NCBI GenBank assembly: GCA_963783085.1
Contig: CAWAMJ010000008.1
Coordinates: 62,001-126,000, forward strand
Source: CAVYUC01 sp963783085
GTDB taxonomy: Bacteria; Bacteroidota; Bacteroidia; Bacteroidales; Prolixibacteraceae
DNA length: 64,000 nt
Reading direction: 5' to 3'
Below are positions 55,260 through 63,814 of the stretch, in pieces. The notes below the pieces were generated by a model that was given only the letters and a program-made list of their open reading frames with translations, did not search any database and was not told where the DNA came from. Within the stretch, counting starts at the first letter, position 1, and each line of letters starts with the position of its first letter. The position numbers were made by a program, and so were the translations under genes.

Positions 55260-55880
55260 ATGAAAACCACAGAAAATTATTTGGCGGAAATCAAAGAAAT
55301 CAGGAAGATGATGGAAGAATCGAGCCGGTTTCTTTCGTTGAGCGGATTGTCAGGGGTCCTCGTGGGCATTTATGCGCTCATTGGCGCTTTTGCAACCTTT
55401 CGGATAATTCACTCGTCAAGTCCGGCAGTCAGCTTTTTTGATAGCCTGATTGTGCCGGAATTAATTTTTTGGGCAGCAGGCATTTTAATCCTTTCACTGG
55501 CGACTGTGATTCTGCTAACCTATCGCCGCGCAAAAAAAGCTGGTAAAAAAATATGGAATCCGGGTTCCAGGCTGATGTTGCTTAACCTGGCAATCCCACT
55601 CGTTAGCGGCGGTATTTTAATTCTCATTTTTGTATTCCGGGGAAATTACGAATTTGTTTCGCCTGCCAGCCTTATTTTTTATGGTTTGGCTTTGGTCAAC
55701 GCAGCAAAATTTACCAGGCAGGAAATTTTTTACATGGGTTTGCTTGAAATTTTACTCGGCATTTTGGCTGCCCTTTTTCCTGCATTCGGACTTCTGTTCT
55801 GGGCATTGGGATTCGGGCTGGTCCATATCATTTACGGCACGGTGATGTACTACCGGTACGAACACAAATCAAATGCATAA
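55260..55880 (+). CDS. Integral membrane protein of unknown function, CreD-linked
   Basis: 206 residues. The N-terminal cytoplasmic segment (MKTTENYLAEIKEIRKMMEE) is followed by about five or six hydrophobic helices, for example FLSLSGLSGVLVGIYALIGA, LIFWAAGILILSLATVILLT, LMLLNLAIPLVSGGILILIF and LLEILLGILAALFPAFGLLF, with a basic tail YYRYEHKSNA. No catalytic motif is visible. It overlaps the winged-helix regulator gene by 8 bp, and creD follows. This trio is seen in Bacteroidota; the function of this member is unknown. Confidence 0.8.
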   Translation: MKTTENYLAEIKEIRKMMEESSRFLSLSGLSGVLVGIYALIGAFATFRIIHSSSPAVSFFDSLIVPELIFWAAGILILSLATVILLTYRRAKKAGKKIWNPGSRLMLLNLAIPLVSGGILILIFVFRGNYEFVSPASLIFYGLALVNAAKFTRQEIFYMGLLEILLGILAALFPAFGLLFWALGFGLVHIIYGTVMYYRYEHKSNA

Positions 55881-56181
55881 AGTAGTGAAAAACAGTTTTC
55901 AAAATTTAAATAAGGCGTTCGAAAATAAAATCCGGCTGGGAATAATGTCCGTCCTTTCGGTGAATTCCCGTGCTTCTTTCAATCGCTTAAAAGAAGTACT
56001 TGAAGTTACCGACGGAAACCTGGCCAGCCACCTTAAATCACTGGAAAACACCGGCTACATTAGCGTAAATAAGAGCTTTAACAACAGAAAACCAAAAACA
56101 GATTACGAAATTACGCCTTCCGGAGCAGCGGCTTTTGAAAGTCATCTTCAGGCACTGGAAGAGATTCTAAAACAACTGTAA
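55873..56181 (+). CDS. Winged-helix transcriptional regulator (MarR/HTH_34-like)
   Basis: 102 residues, a single winged-helix domain. NKIRLGIMSVLSVNSRASFN is followed by RLKEVLEVTDGNLASHLKSL (recognition helix) and the wing ENTGYISVNKSFNNRKPKTD, then YEITPSGAAAFESHLQALEE. This is the typical HTH_34/PadR-MarR small regulator layout. It is the likely reader of the 15-bp palindrome found at its own operon promoter and again before creD, which implies auto-regulation. It overlaps the membrane protein gene by 8 bp. Confidence 0.88.
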   Translation: MHKVVKNSFQNLNKAFENKIRLGIMSVLSVNSRASFNRLKEVLEVTDGNLASHLKSLENTGYISVNKSFNNRKPKTDYEITPSGAAAFESHLQALEEILKQL

Positions 56182-56198
56182 TTTTTTTTCAGTTTGCA

Positions 56199-56213
56199 CT
56201 TTGAATTTCAAAG
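56199..56213. promoter_or_regulatory. 15-bp palindromic operator, copy 2
   Basis: CTTTGAATTTCAAAG is a perfect palindrome around the central T, flanked by A and T to 17 bp. It lies 33 bp before the creD ATG and differs from copy 1 at one base. TTTGC motifs on both sides may be part of a promoter. Confidence 0.65.
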
Positions 56214-56245
56214 TTCTTTGCGATAAATCATTTAACAGAAACACA

Positions 56246-57568
56246 ATGGAAACAAAAGAAATTATTCAAAACAAGCAAAAATCGATCAACTGGCAGATCA
56301 CTATCAAGGTTTTTATTATTGGCGCGATTACCCTTGCATTGCTGATACCCAAATTCATGATTTTAGGGCTCATCGAGGAACGACAACACACGGCAGAAAC
56401 TACGGGACTGGAGGTGATGCAAATGTGGTCGCTGTCGCAAACCGTTCGCGGACCGGTACTCTCTGTTCCTTTTGTTAAACATGGATTCGACGACGCAGGA
56501 AAAGAAACCCGCGTTACAACCCATCATTTGTATGTGTTACCAGAAATGCTGAATATCAAAGGCGAAATTTTCCCGGAACAACTGACCCGGAGCATTTATC
56601 AAACTGTGGTTTATGAATCGGGAATAGAACTCACCGGCCTTTTCGATGCTATCGATTTTAATGCATTGGAAATTTCGCCCGAAGACGTTTTGTGGGAAAA
56701 AACAAAAATGCTGGTTTCGATTAACGATTTGCGTGGAATCGACAACATGGTATCCTTTTCGTGGAACGGAAAAACCTACTCTTTTTCTCCCGGAATGGAA
56801 AACCGGCTGGTAGGCAACAATGGAATTTCATTGGCGTTACCCGATTTCTCAACCGATAATTTTCCCGGCGAATTCCGGTTTACCCTTCATCTGAAAGGTT
56901 CGGAATCGCTTCAATTCGCCCCGCTTGGCGAAACAACAGAGGTTAAATTACAATCGACATGGAATGATCCCGGATTTGAAGGCAATTTTCTTCCGGCAGA
57001 TCGCAACATTAACAACAATGGTTTCACTGCACAATGGAAGGTTTTGAACTTCAACCGTAATTTTCCGCAGGTATGGAAAGATGATGAATTTCGGGTAACT
57101 GAAGCAGATTTCGGCGTGAAACTGGTTAACACCGCCGACCATTATCAAAAAAGTTCGCGCTCAGCAAAATACGGCATCCTGGTTATTCTTTTTATTTTCC
57201 TTTCTTTCTTTTTAAATGAAATAATCACGAAACAGCGAATTCATCCATTTCAGTACATCCTTGTCGGGTTTGCTATTCTGGTTTTTTACCTTCTGTTGCT
57301 GTCGATTTCTGAACAGCTTGGATTTAACATTGCATACTTTATTTCGGCAGCAGCGGTGATAATTATGGTTTTTGCATATTCTCGCACGTTTTTGAAAAAA
57401 TGGATTTACTCCATCATTCAAACTTTAATTTTAACGTTTTCGTTCGGGTTTATCTTTATTTTAATGCAGATGGAAACTTACGCGTTACTGGTTGGCAGTA
57501 TCGGATTATTTTTGGTACTGGGGCTTACCATGTTCTTCACGCGTAAAATCAACTGGTACAACGAGTAA
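56246..57568 (+). CDS. creD: Inner-membrane protein CreD
   Basis: 440 residues from the ATG at 56246 (METKEIIQNKQKSINWQITI); the frame opens at a TTG at 56201, which would overlap the palindrome. The family pattern is one N-terminal membrane helix (VFIIGAITLALLIPKFMILG), a large periplasmic domain (TVRGPVLSVPFV, then HLYVLPEMLNIKGEIFPEQL, and a late FNRNFPQVW), and about six C-terminal helices. CreD is linked to envelope stress and beta-lactam response in Proteobacteria; in Bacteroidota its role is inferred only. It follows the regulator gene by 64 bp. Confidence 0.92.
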   Translation: METKEIIQNKQKSINWQITIKVFIIGAITLALLIPKFMILGLIEERQHTAETTGLEVMQMWSLSQTVRGPVLSVPFVKHGFDDAGKETRVTTHHLYVLPEMLNIKGEIFPEQLTRSIYQTVVYESGIELTGLFDAIDFNALEISPEDVLWEKTKMLVSINDLRGIDNMVSFSWNGKTYSFSPGMENRLVGNNGISLALPDFSTDNFPGEFRFTLHLKGSESLQFAPLGETTEVKLQSTWNDPGFEGNFLPADRNINNNGFTAQWKVLNFNRNFPQVWKDDEFRVTEADFGVKLVNTADHYQKSSRSAKYGILVILFIFLSFFLNEIITKQRIHPFQYILVGFAILVFYLLLLSISEQLGFNIAYFISAAAVIIMVFAYSRTFLKKWIYSIIQTLILTFSFGFIFILMQMETYALLVGSIGLFLVLGLTMFFTRKINWYNE

Positions 57569-57678
57569 AAAGCCGGAAGTTGGAAAACGGAAGCTGGAAG
57601 GTTTTTACTGTACTTTAAGTTGGTTTTCCACGACTTAACAGGTAAACGGGCGTGTGTCTCAACATTTTTTCCTACTGC

Positions 57679-57760
57679 CGGCTTCTGACTTCCGACATAG
57701 TCTTTCAGCCCCGTCGCCTGACTTCTGACTTCTGACTTCTGACTTCTGACTTCCGGCTTC
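57679..57760. repeat. Tandem heptamer repeats (TGACTTC)
   Basis: Five perfect TGACTTC copies at 57719-57753 are followed by CGGCTTC (57754-57760); another CGGCTTC-TGACTTC pair lies at 57679-57692. It occupies the gap between convergent creD and the receptor gene. Similar seven-base periodic stretches are at 13200-13220 and about 33559-33602. Confidence 0.8.
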
Positions 57761-57763
57761 TTC

Positions 57764-60226
57764 CTAAAACTCTTTCTCTCCAAACTCACTGGCAGGAAGT
57801 TTTAATTTTCCGTTTTTCCAGTTGAGGTTATAACTTACGTTCAGCACAACAAAATCGGTTTCGTACAAGTAATTGGTCGTGGTGTAAAAATGATCGCCCC
57901 AGGTAGTAATCCGTTGCCGGTGCGATTCATGCATTCCAAGATCAATATTTTGCCATTGAACAGTCGCAGTTAACCGGTTTTGCAGAAAGTTCTTTTTTAA
58001 CGACAGGTTCGGAATCAGATATCTCGAATCTTTCCCCTGCGCAGTTGGCCGCCCCGACAAATAGTTGATGTTTCCCTGCAAACTCAATGAAGAGGTAAGG
58101 TTAAACGTAGTATTTGCATTGATGGAATATACCCAACCTGTATTATCGATTTCGATGGATGGCGCGTCTAAAATTTTCAGGTTACCTTTGTACGACTGGT
58201 GAAAAACATTTCCACCGAAAAACAGCGACCACCATTCAACCGGATGCAGGTCGGCGCCAATTTCCGCACCAACCGAAAGGCCTTTCTCAACGTTTGTATA
58301 AACACGGTTTAAAATAGTATCGGCATAAATACTGTTTACACGCTGCACCGGGTCTTTACTCGCCTGAACATAGGCTGTAACAAATACAGAACCGCCATCT
58401 TCGAAAATTTTTGTGAGGCCGATTTCACCCAGGCTAACAAATTCAGGCCGCAAATCCGGATCACCCATTTCCAGTGTTTCAGAATGTTCCCTTTCGGGAA
58501 TCGGGTTCAACTGATTATTTGTGGAACGTTGAATCCGGCGGCTGTAACCGGCTTTCAACTGTAAATTCGGTTTAATGGAATACAACACGTTTGCTGACGG
58601 GAATAAATTGGACAATTCGAGCACGTGAGTATTCGGATCGAACGAAAGATCAACCGTCCGACGCGAGTATTCGTAACGCAAACCAAAAATATAATCCAGC
58701 TTTTCAGTTGAGGCGGAATACTGGCTGTACAACGAATTGATCTGATTTTTTGATTCGGCCGTACCCCGAAATCGTTCCAGATCGGGTTGATTCGGATTTT
58801 CCGGTGAAACCATATAATCGAAATTTCCATCCTGTGAATCATTTCTGAACTGATACCCGCTTTCCAGTGTTCCGTCGCCGATTTTAATCGCATAATCCAG
58901 TTTGAAACGGTAGCCGTTAATTGGTTTTTGATATGGATTTTGAACATACTGGATGATATCACCTCCCGGTTTTGTTAGGTTTCGGTTGTGCGTTGTGCCG
59001 TATAAATCATCGTATTCATACAAAAACGATGCAGTTATCGACGAACTGTTCGCAAAAGTATGCTTGTAATCAAAATTTCCGAGAGTGAATGTTCCCTGCT
59101 TGATCTGTTTGTTGGCGTTGTAATACGGCGCGTCATAAATTTTTTCATGCGTATTGAGTGTATACTGAGCGTTTGAATAATGCAGGTTGGCATCGCGTTC
59201 CTGGTAACGTTTTCCGCTAAAAATGCCCAGCGAAAAAACATTGCTGTCGTCGGCCCGGAACTGAATTGTAGCCCGTGCAGCATAATTGTAGCGGTTAAAA
59301 CTTCGTTCTCCTTCCGAAGGAAAATAATTGACGGTATTGTTTTCAACGCTTTCAATCCATACATTTCCAACGCGGTAACCATTCAGATCGTTCCGGTTGT
59401 AATTTCCGCCAACAGAAATATCCCATTTGTTCTTCTGATAATTGAACGTGAGGTCGCCTCCGTATCGCTGCGAAACCCTATCATTACCAAAATCGGTGGT
59501 GCTCGGCAGGCCGTAATTTGCGTTAACGATCAAACCTGTTCCATTGGTTGTGCCGTTTTTTGTAGTAATGTTGATGATTCCGGCTTTTCCGTCAGGGTCA
59601 TATTTGGCGGAAGGCGAAGTTATCAGTTCTACATTCTGAACGGCGTTTGCAGGCAACTGGCTGAGAGCGGTTTGGGCATCGGTCAATACGGGTTTTCCGT
59701 TAATCAGCACTAAAAACCCGGATGAACCCCTGACTGTAACCACTCCTTCGGAATTTAGCGCTACCGAGGGCATGTTACGCAAAACATCGACGGCCGAACC
59801 TCCTTTGGCCGATTCGAACTGTTCAGCACGGTAGGTTTGTTTATCCACTTTGTTCATGGCATTTATGCGGTTTCCGGTAACGTTGATTTCTTCGACCAAT
59901 TGGCGGGACGGCTCCAGTTGAATCGGATCGATCCGTAACGTTTGCCCCTCAGCCAAAGAAAATTCATCGGTTGTTTTACTTTCGTAGCCTAAAAATTGAG
60001 CTTGAATGTAATATCTGCCCGGTTTTAACTTATCGATCTTAAAATTACCGGAACGGTTGGTAATGGCTCCGGTTACAAGTGCCGAATCATTCACCTGGTA
60101 AACAGCTACGCTGGCATATTCCAGCGGTTCGTTACTGGTTGCGTCAAAAATCCGGCCGCCGATTTCACTTTGTGCAAAAGTATTTATCGTCAGGAACAAA
60201 AAAAATAGCAGAGAAAATTGTTTCAT
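57764..60226 (-). CDS. Outer-membrane beta-barrel receptor (TonB-dependent-receptor-like, OMP_b-brl_3 type)
   Basis: 820 residues: signal peptide MKQFSLLFFLFLTINTFAQ, a carboxypeptidase-regulatory-like domain (residues about 22-105; GGRIFDATSNEPLEYASVAV, GNFKIDKLKPGRYYIQAQFL), a plug (about 125-225; SAVDVLRNMPSVALNSEGVV, TVRGSSGFLVLINGKPVLTD, SAKYDPDGKAGIINITTKNG) and a long beta-barrel. No strong TonB box is seen and the plug type is that of the outer_membrane_beta-barrel family, so the substrate is unknown. It has no SusD partner. The ATG at 60226 is directly before the signal. Confidence 0.93.
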   Translation of the reverse strand: MKQFSLLFFLFLTINTFAQSEIGGRIFDATSNEPLEYASVAVYQVNDSALVTGAITNRSGNFKIDKLKPGRYYIQAQFLGYESKTTDEFSLAEGQTLRIDPIQLEPSRQLVEEINVTGNRINAMNKVDKQTYRAEQFESAKGGSAVDVLRNMPSVALNSEGVVTVRGSSGFLVLINGKPVLTDAQTALSQLPANAVQNVELITSPSAKYDPDGKAGIINITTKNGTTNGTGLIVNANYGLPSTTDFGNDRVSQRYGGDLTFNYQKNKWDISVGGNYNRNDLNGYRVGNVWIESVENNTVNYFPSEGERSFNRYNYAARATIQFRADDSNVFSLGIFSGKRYQERDANLHYSNAQYTLNTHEKIYDAPYYNANKQIKQGTFTLGNFDYKHTFANSSSITASFLYEYDDLYGTTHNRNLTKPGGDIIQYVQNPYQKPINGYRFKLDYAIKIGDGTLESGYQFRNDSQDGNFDYMVSPENPNQPDLERFRGTAESKNQINSLYSQYSASTEKLDYIFGLRYEYSRRTVDLSFDPNTHVLELSNLFPSANVLYSIKPNLQLKAGYSRRIQRSTNNQLNPIPEREHSETLEMGDPDLRPEFVSLGEIGLTKIFEDGGSVFVTAYVQASKDPVQRVNSIYADTILNRVYTNVEKGLSVGAEIGADLHPVEWWSLFFGGNVFHQSYKGNLKILDAPSIEIDNTGWVYSINANTTFNLTSSLSLQGNINYLSGRPTAQGKDSRYLIPNLSLKKNFLQNRLTATVQWQNIDLGMHESHRQRITTWGDHFYTTTNYLYETDFVVLNVSYNLNWKNGKLKLPASEFGEKEF

Positions 60227-60661
60227 TTTACTTTATCTAATTTATTACGTACATAAAAACCGGAACACATGTACCGGTTCAAATAATTATGAACAAGATT
60301 AAAATTCTTTTGGTTTTGTTGAATTACTGCCTGTTGAAACAACAACTTCATCCTGGATGTTCATTAATTACAACTAAAATCAGGGAAAGCTTTCCAAAAA
60401 TTCCGGCCAAATAATCTTTGTTTTATCGCACAGAAAAACTTAACCCGTTTATATTTCGGACAAATTTATCTTTTTTAAAAAAACATGGGTGACAGATTAC
60501 GCCTAAATTATGGTTTTAATGAAAATAATTAAAATCCGGGAGATATTTGATCCCTTCGCCGGTCTTCGTAAATCTAAATCGACAGATTGCAAAAACCGGT
60601 TGAAAATACTGACAAGCCAGAATGATTTTGTACATTTAAAACTCCAACAAAAACTTCAAAA
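60227..60661. other. Intergenic region between divergent receptor and sulfatase genes
   Basis: 435 bp, AT-rich, with two divergent promoters expected. AACCGG and CCGGTT flank AACACATGTA near 60259-60281 as a short inverted repeat. No ORF or RNA gene is recognised. Confidence 0.45.
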
Positions 60662-62257
60662 ATGAAACAAGTCTGGCTTTACTTTCTAATGATTGCAGCA
60701 GCGATTTTTGGTACCTGGTTCCTGTATAAAATATTAGTATTAAAGCCTCACTCAGCAGAACAAGTGTGGCAAAAACCTAATATCGTGCTCATTTTGGGCG
60801 ACGATATCGGATATTCAGATATCGGTCCGTTTGGTTCGGAGATTAAAACACCAAACCTTGACCGGCTGGCTGATGAGGGAGTCCGGTTTTCCAACTTTTA
60901 CAACATGTCGAAATGTGAACCTTCGCGTTCCACTTTATTTTCAGGGCAATACGAGGTGGGCAGAAATTCCGTAAATTTTGCGCAAATCCTGAAAAATGCC
61001 GGCTATTATACTATCCATTCAGGAAAAGAACACTGGATGAACGGATCGCCAAAACAAGTATTTGCCCAAAATGTATTCGACAAATCATTGACGTTTTGGG
61101 CAATGAACGAATTTTTTGTTCCGCCTTCCGGAGAATTTGCCAGGCCGTTCATTTTAAACGGCGATACGCTCAGTGGCATTGATGGAATTTATCACGAAAA
61201 GGAGCCGTTTTTCAAAACGGATGCATTAACTGACAATGCGCTGCAGTGGATGGAAGAACCCGTTGAAAAAGGCCAGCCTTTTTTCCTTTTTCTCGGATAT
61301 GGCGCTGCTCATTACCCGTTACAGGCGCGTCCTGAGGATATTGCAAAGTACCAGGGCACCTATAAAACAGGTTGGGATAAAATCAGGGAGGAACGGATGG
61401 AACGATTGAAAAAAATGGGATTAATTCCCGATTCTGTAAAGTTAAGCCCACCAAGTTCGAACGTAAATAAATTCAGAGGGCATCCCAAAGGAGATGAAGA
61501 ACGCCGCGCAAAAATTCCGTTGTACCGTCCGTGGAACGCGCTGAATGAAAAAGAACAGGACGAACTCGATTTGGAAATGGCGGTCTTCGCAGCGATGGTC
61601 GACCGGATGGATCAAAACATTGGCCGCGTTCTGAATTACCTCGATGAAAAAGGCATTGCCGACAATACCATCGTAATCTATTTATCGGATAACGGCTCCT
61701 GCCCTTACGACAGCAACCGCGATTTCGATTATCCGCCGGGGGTTGCCGAAGGATTTCGTACACTCTGTGCGGCATGGGCGAATGCCGGAAATACACCGTT
61801 TCGTTATTTTAAACAATACGGGCATGAAGGCGGTGCACATACGCACTTCATTTTGCGCTGGCCTGGTAAAGTTGAACCCGGGACTATCACGCACCAAACC
61901 GGCCACATTATAGATGTAGCCCCTACCCTGTTTGATGCAGCAAACGTTTCCTATCCGGACACTTTGGAAAATTTTCATCCGCAACCTTTGAAGGGAAGTT
62001 CATTAATGCCGGTTCTATTAGGCGGCGAACGTCAGGAACCCGATTTCTACATCTCGGGATGGACGGACAAATTCAGAATGTTCCGGCAGCACGATTGGAA
62101 GATTGTAAAGCTGAACGACGAAGATTGGGAATTGTATAATCTAAAAAATGATCCCACTGAAATAAACAATCTGGCTGATTCGATACCGGAAAAAATTATG
62201 GAGATGGAAAAAGCGCTGGAACAAAAACAAACAGCACTGAAAAATGAAGTAAAATAA
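60662..62257 (+). CDS. Arylsulfatase-type sulfatase (S1 family), membrane-anchored or secreted
   Basis: 531 residues. An N-terminal hydrophobic helix (MKQVWLYFLMIAAAIFGTWF) has no evident cleavage site and may be a membrane anchor. Metal block NIVLILGDDIGYSDIG, maturation motif C-E-P-S-R with Cys85 (NMSKCEPSRSTLFSGQY), a GKEHW block and the second metal block IYLSDNGSCPYDSN; the C-terminus (WELYNLKNDPTEINNLAD) is typical of arylsulfatase A-type enzymes. It stands alone, away from the SusCD locus, divergent from the OMP gene. The substrate is unknown. Confidence 0.95.
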   Translation: MKQVWLYFLMIAAAIFGTWFLYKILVLKPHSAEQVWQKPNIVLILGDDIGYSDIGPFGSEIKTPNLDRLADEGVRFSNFYNMSKCEPSRSTLFSGQYEVGRNSVNFAQILKNAGYYTIHSGKEHWMNGSPKQVFAQNVFDKSLTFWAMNEFFVPPSGEFARPFILNGDTLSGIDGIYHEKEPFFKTDALTDNALQWMEEPVEKGQPFFLFLGYGAAHYPLQARPEDIAKYQGTYKTGWDKIREERMERLKKMGLIPDSVKLSPPSSNVNKFRGHPKGDEERRAKIPLYRPWNALNEKEQDELDLEMAVFAAMVDRMDQNIGRVLNYLDEKGIADNTIVIYLSDNGSCPYDSNRDFDYPPGVAEGFRTLCAAWANAGNTPFRYFKQYGHEGGAHTHFILRWPGKVEPGTITHQTGHIIDVAPTLFDAANVSYPDTLENFHPQPLKGSSLMPVLLGGERQEPDFYISGWTDKFRMFRQHDWKIVKLNDEDWELYNLKNDPTEINNLADSIPEKIMEMEKALEQKQTALKNEVK

Positions 62258-62324
62258 AAAATTAAACAGGAACGGAGAACGTAAATTTACTTCCTTGTCC
62301 CGGTTCACTTTCAGCCTGGAGCAG

Positions 62325-62882
62325 TTAATATTCTGTGGTAAATAATTCGGGGTGACGGCCGGTTACGCCTTTCTTGCGAATAAAGTCTTTCAATCTTTTT
62401 ATGTCTTCTGTATAATCGTCAGTAAGTTCAAATTCCTCCCAAATGTTCAATTCCTTCCTGCCCCAGTCGAAAGTTGTCGGATAAACGGGCACAGGAACTT
62501 TGGTGTTTCGTGCGATGGTATGAAACCCGGCTTTCCAGTTTTTTGTATGTTTTCTGGTTCCTTCCGGCGTAATAGCCAAATGCAAATGTTCGCGTTCGTT
62601 AAACAACTGAATGGCTTGCCGAATTACATTTGCCCCTTTTGATCTGTCAATGGGAATCCCTCCCATTTTTCTCAGAATCGCGCCCATCGGCCAAAAGAAA
62701 AATTCTTTTTTGATTAAAACGTTCGGCTTGCCCCCCAATGATTTATAGTAAATCCAGGCGATTACAAAATCCCAGTTACTGGTATGCGGCACTCCCACAA
62801 AGATGCAATGATTTTCTTTTACCGCCTCTCCGTAAATTTTCCAGCCCGTGATTTTCAATAAAAACTTCCAAAAGTATATCAT
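62325..62882 (-). CDS. PlsC-like acyltransferase
   Basis: 185 residues. Acyltransferase motifs are in order: VPHTSNWDF (H-x-x-x-x-D), the second block KEFFFWPMGAILRKMGGIPI followed by DRSKG, and ITPEGTRK (E-G-T-R). It resembles the 1-acyl-glycerol-3-phosphate acyltransferase superfamily but is shorter than PlsC (about 240), so the acceptor may be a different lysophospholipid or polyprenyl/ornithine-type substrate. Its ATG overlaps the stop of the B3/B4 gene by 4 bp (ATGA). Confidence 0.87.
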   Translation of the reverse strand: MIYFWKFLLKITGWKIYGEAVKENHCIFVGVPHTSNWDFVIAWIYYKSLGGKPNVLIKKEFFFWPMGAILRKMGGIPIDRSKGANVIRQAIQLFNEREHLHLAITPEGTRKHTKNWKAGFHTIARNTKVPVPVYPTTFDWGRKELNIWEEFELTDDYTEDIKRLKDFIRKKGVTGRHPELFTTEY

Positions 62883-63541
62883 GTGGTTATGGTTTTTATT
62901 TTTAAATCAGTTGCATAGGCATAGCGTTTGAGCAGCCTAACGGCCAGTTCAGTTGCCAGTTTAAGATCGCCGCTTCCGAAATTAATAATAACCATGGCAA
63001 AAAAGATGGTGTCGGTGGTTACCGAAGTTCGCACAGAATCGCTGGTAGGCGTTCCAAATGCGCCTTCTTCATCGCGAAAAACCGGAAGGTTTTCAATGTT
63101 TAACTTGCCCCTGCCAATTCCTTCATAGGGTTCGTTTTCTTTTCCAATTCCAAAAGAAACGGCACCTTTGATTTTATCCGTATCGTAACCCCCAATTGAA
63201 AAACCGGTGGTTAAAGAAATCAGGTTGATGCTATCTACTACATTATTCACCTGGTATAGTTCTTTTTTCTGAACTACCCGCCGAAACAATGATTCGGCAG
63301 AAAGCCGATAGCGTGCCGGATCTTTACCACACGCTTTATAAGCTTTTCTCGATGCTTCAATGGCAGGTATCGCGCTTATTTGACGAGTGGTTATCCCCGA
63401 TAAAATTTCCTGTGATTTTTGTCTGGTTTCATCCCAAAGATTATCGTTTTTTTCCATCACATAAACCCTGCAGGCAATGCATGAAAGGACAATATCCGGA
63501 ACTTTTTGTTTTAATTCTTCTGAAATTGAAATGTTAATCAT
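62879..63541 (-). CDS. B3/B4-domain protein (tRNA synthetase B3/4-like)
   Basis: 220 residues: a stand-alone B3/4 domain as found in phenylalanyl-tRNA synthetase beta chain and in free editing-like proteins. Blocks: ISAIPAIEASRKAYKACGKD and PARYRLSAESLFRRVVQ, then YQVNNVVDSINLISLTTGFS and IGGYDTDKIKG. The domain is linked to tRNA-mischarging editing in PheT; the free protein's function is not established. It starts from ATG 63541 and overlaps the acyltransferase gene. Confidence 0.88.
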   Translation of the reverse strand: MINISISEELKQKVPDIVLSCIACRVYVMEKNDNLWDETRQKSQEILSGITTRQISAIPAIEASRKAYKACGKDPARYRLSAESLFRRVVQKKELYQVNNVVDSINLISLTTGFSIGGYDTDKIKGAVSFGIGKENEPYEGIGRGKLNIENLPVFRDEEGAFGTPTSDSVRTSVTTDTIFFAMVIINFGSGDLKLATELAVRLLKRYAYATDLKIKTITT

Positions 63542-63631
63542 GCGCGGTTTGTCTTCTTATTAGAATTTATTTTTTCAGGTTATATTTGAAATTTAAATTC
63601 CGTTTTTAAATTTTTTTCAAAATTATACAAA

Positions 63632-63814
63632 ATGAAACTAAAACTACACTTGATTCTGTCAATTTTCTTTTTGATTTCCGCTTCATCACAAGCAAAAACA
63701 TATCGGTTTTTTTACCTCGGCGAACAATCGAACATGGATGGCTACGGCTACGTAAATGAACTTCCAAAGGAATTGAACCAGCCGATGAAAGGTGTATTTA
63801 TTTGGATCAGCTGA
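63632..63814 (+). pseudogene. Truncated SASA-type carbohydrate esterase gene
   Basis: The start is normal: signal peptide (MKLKLHLILSIFFLISASSQ) and the esterase opening YRFFYLGEQSNMDGYGYVNE, where the serine of Q-S-N-M is the usual nucleophile of sialate/acetylxylan SGNH esterases. After GVFI the frame ends at a TGA (63812) where homologues continue with the fold of about 250 residues. Only about 60 residues remain. The sequence after about 63803 does not continue the gene and looks like a foreign insertion or a junction. Confidence 0.65.
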
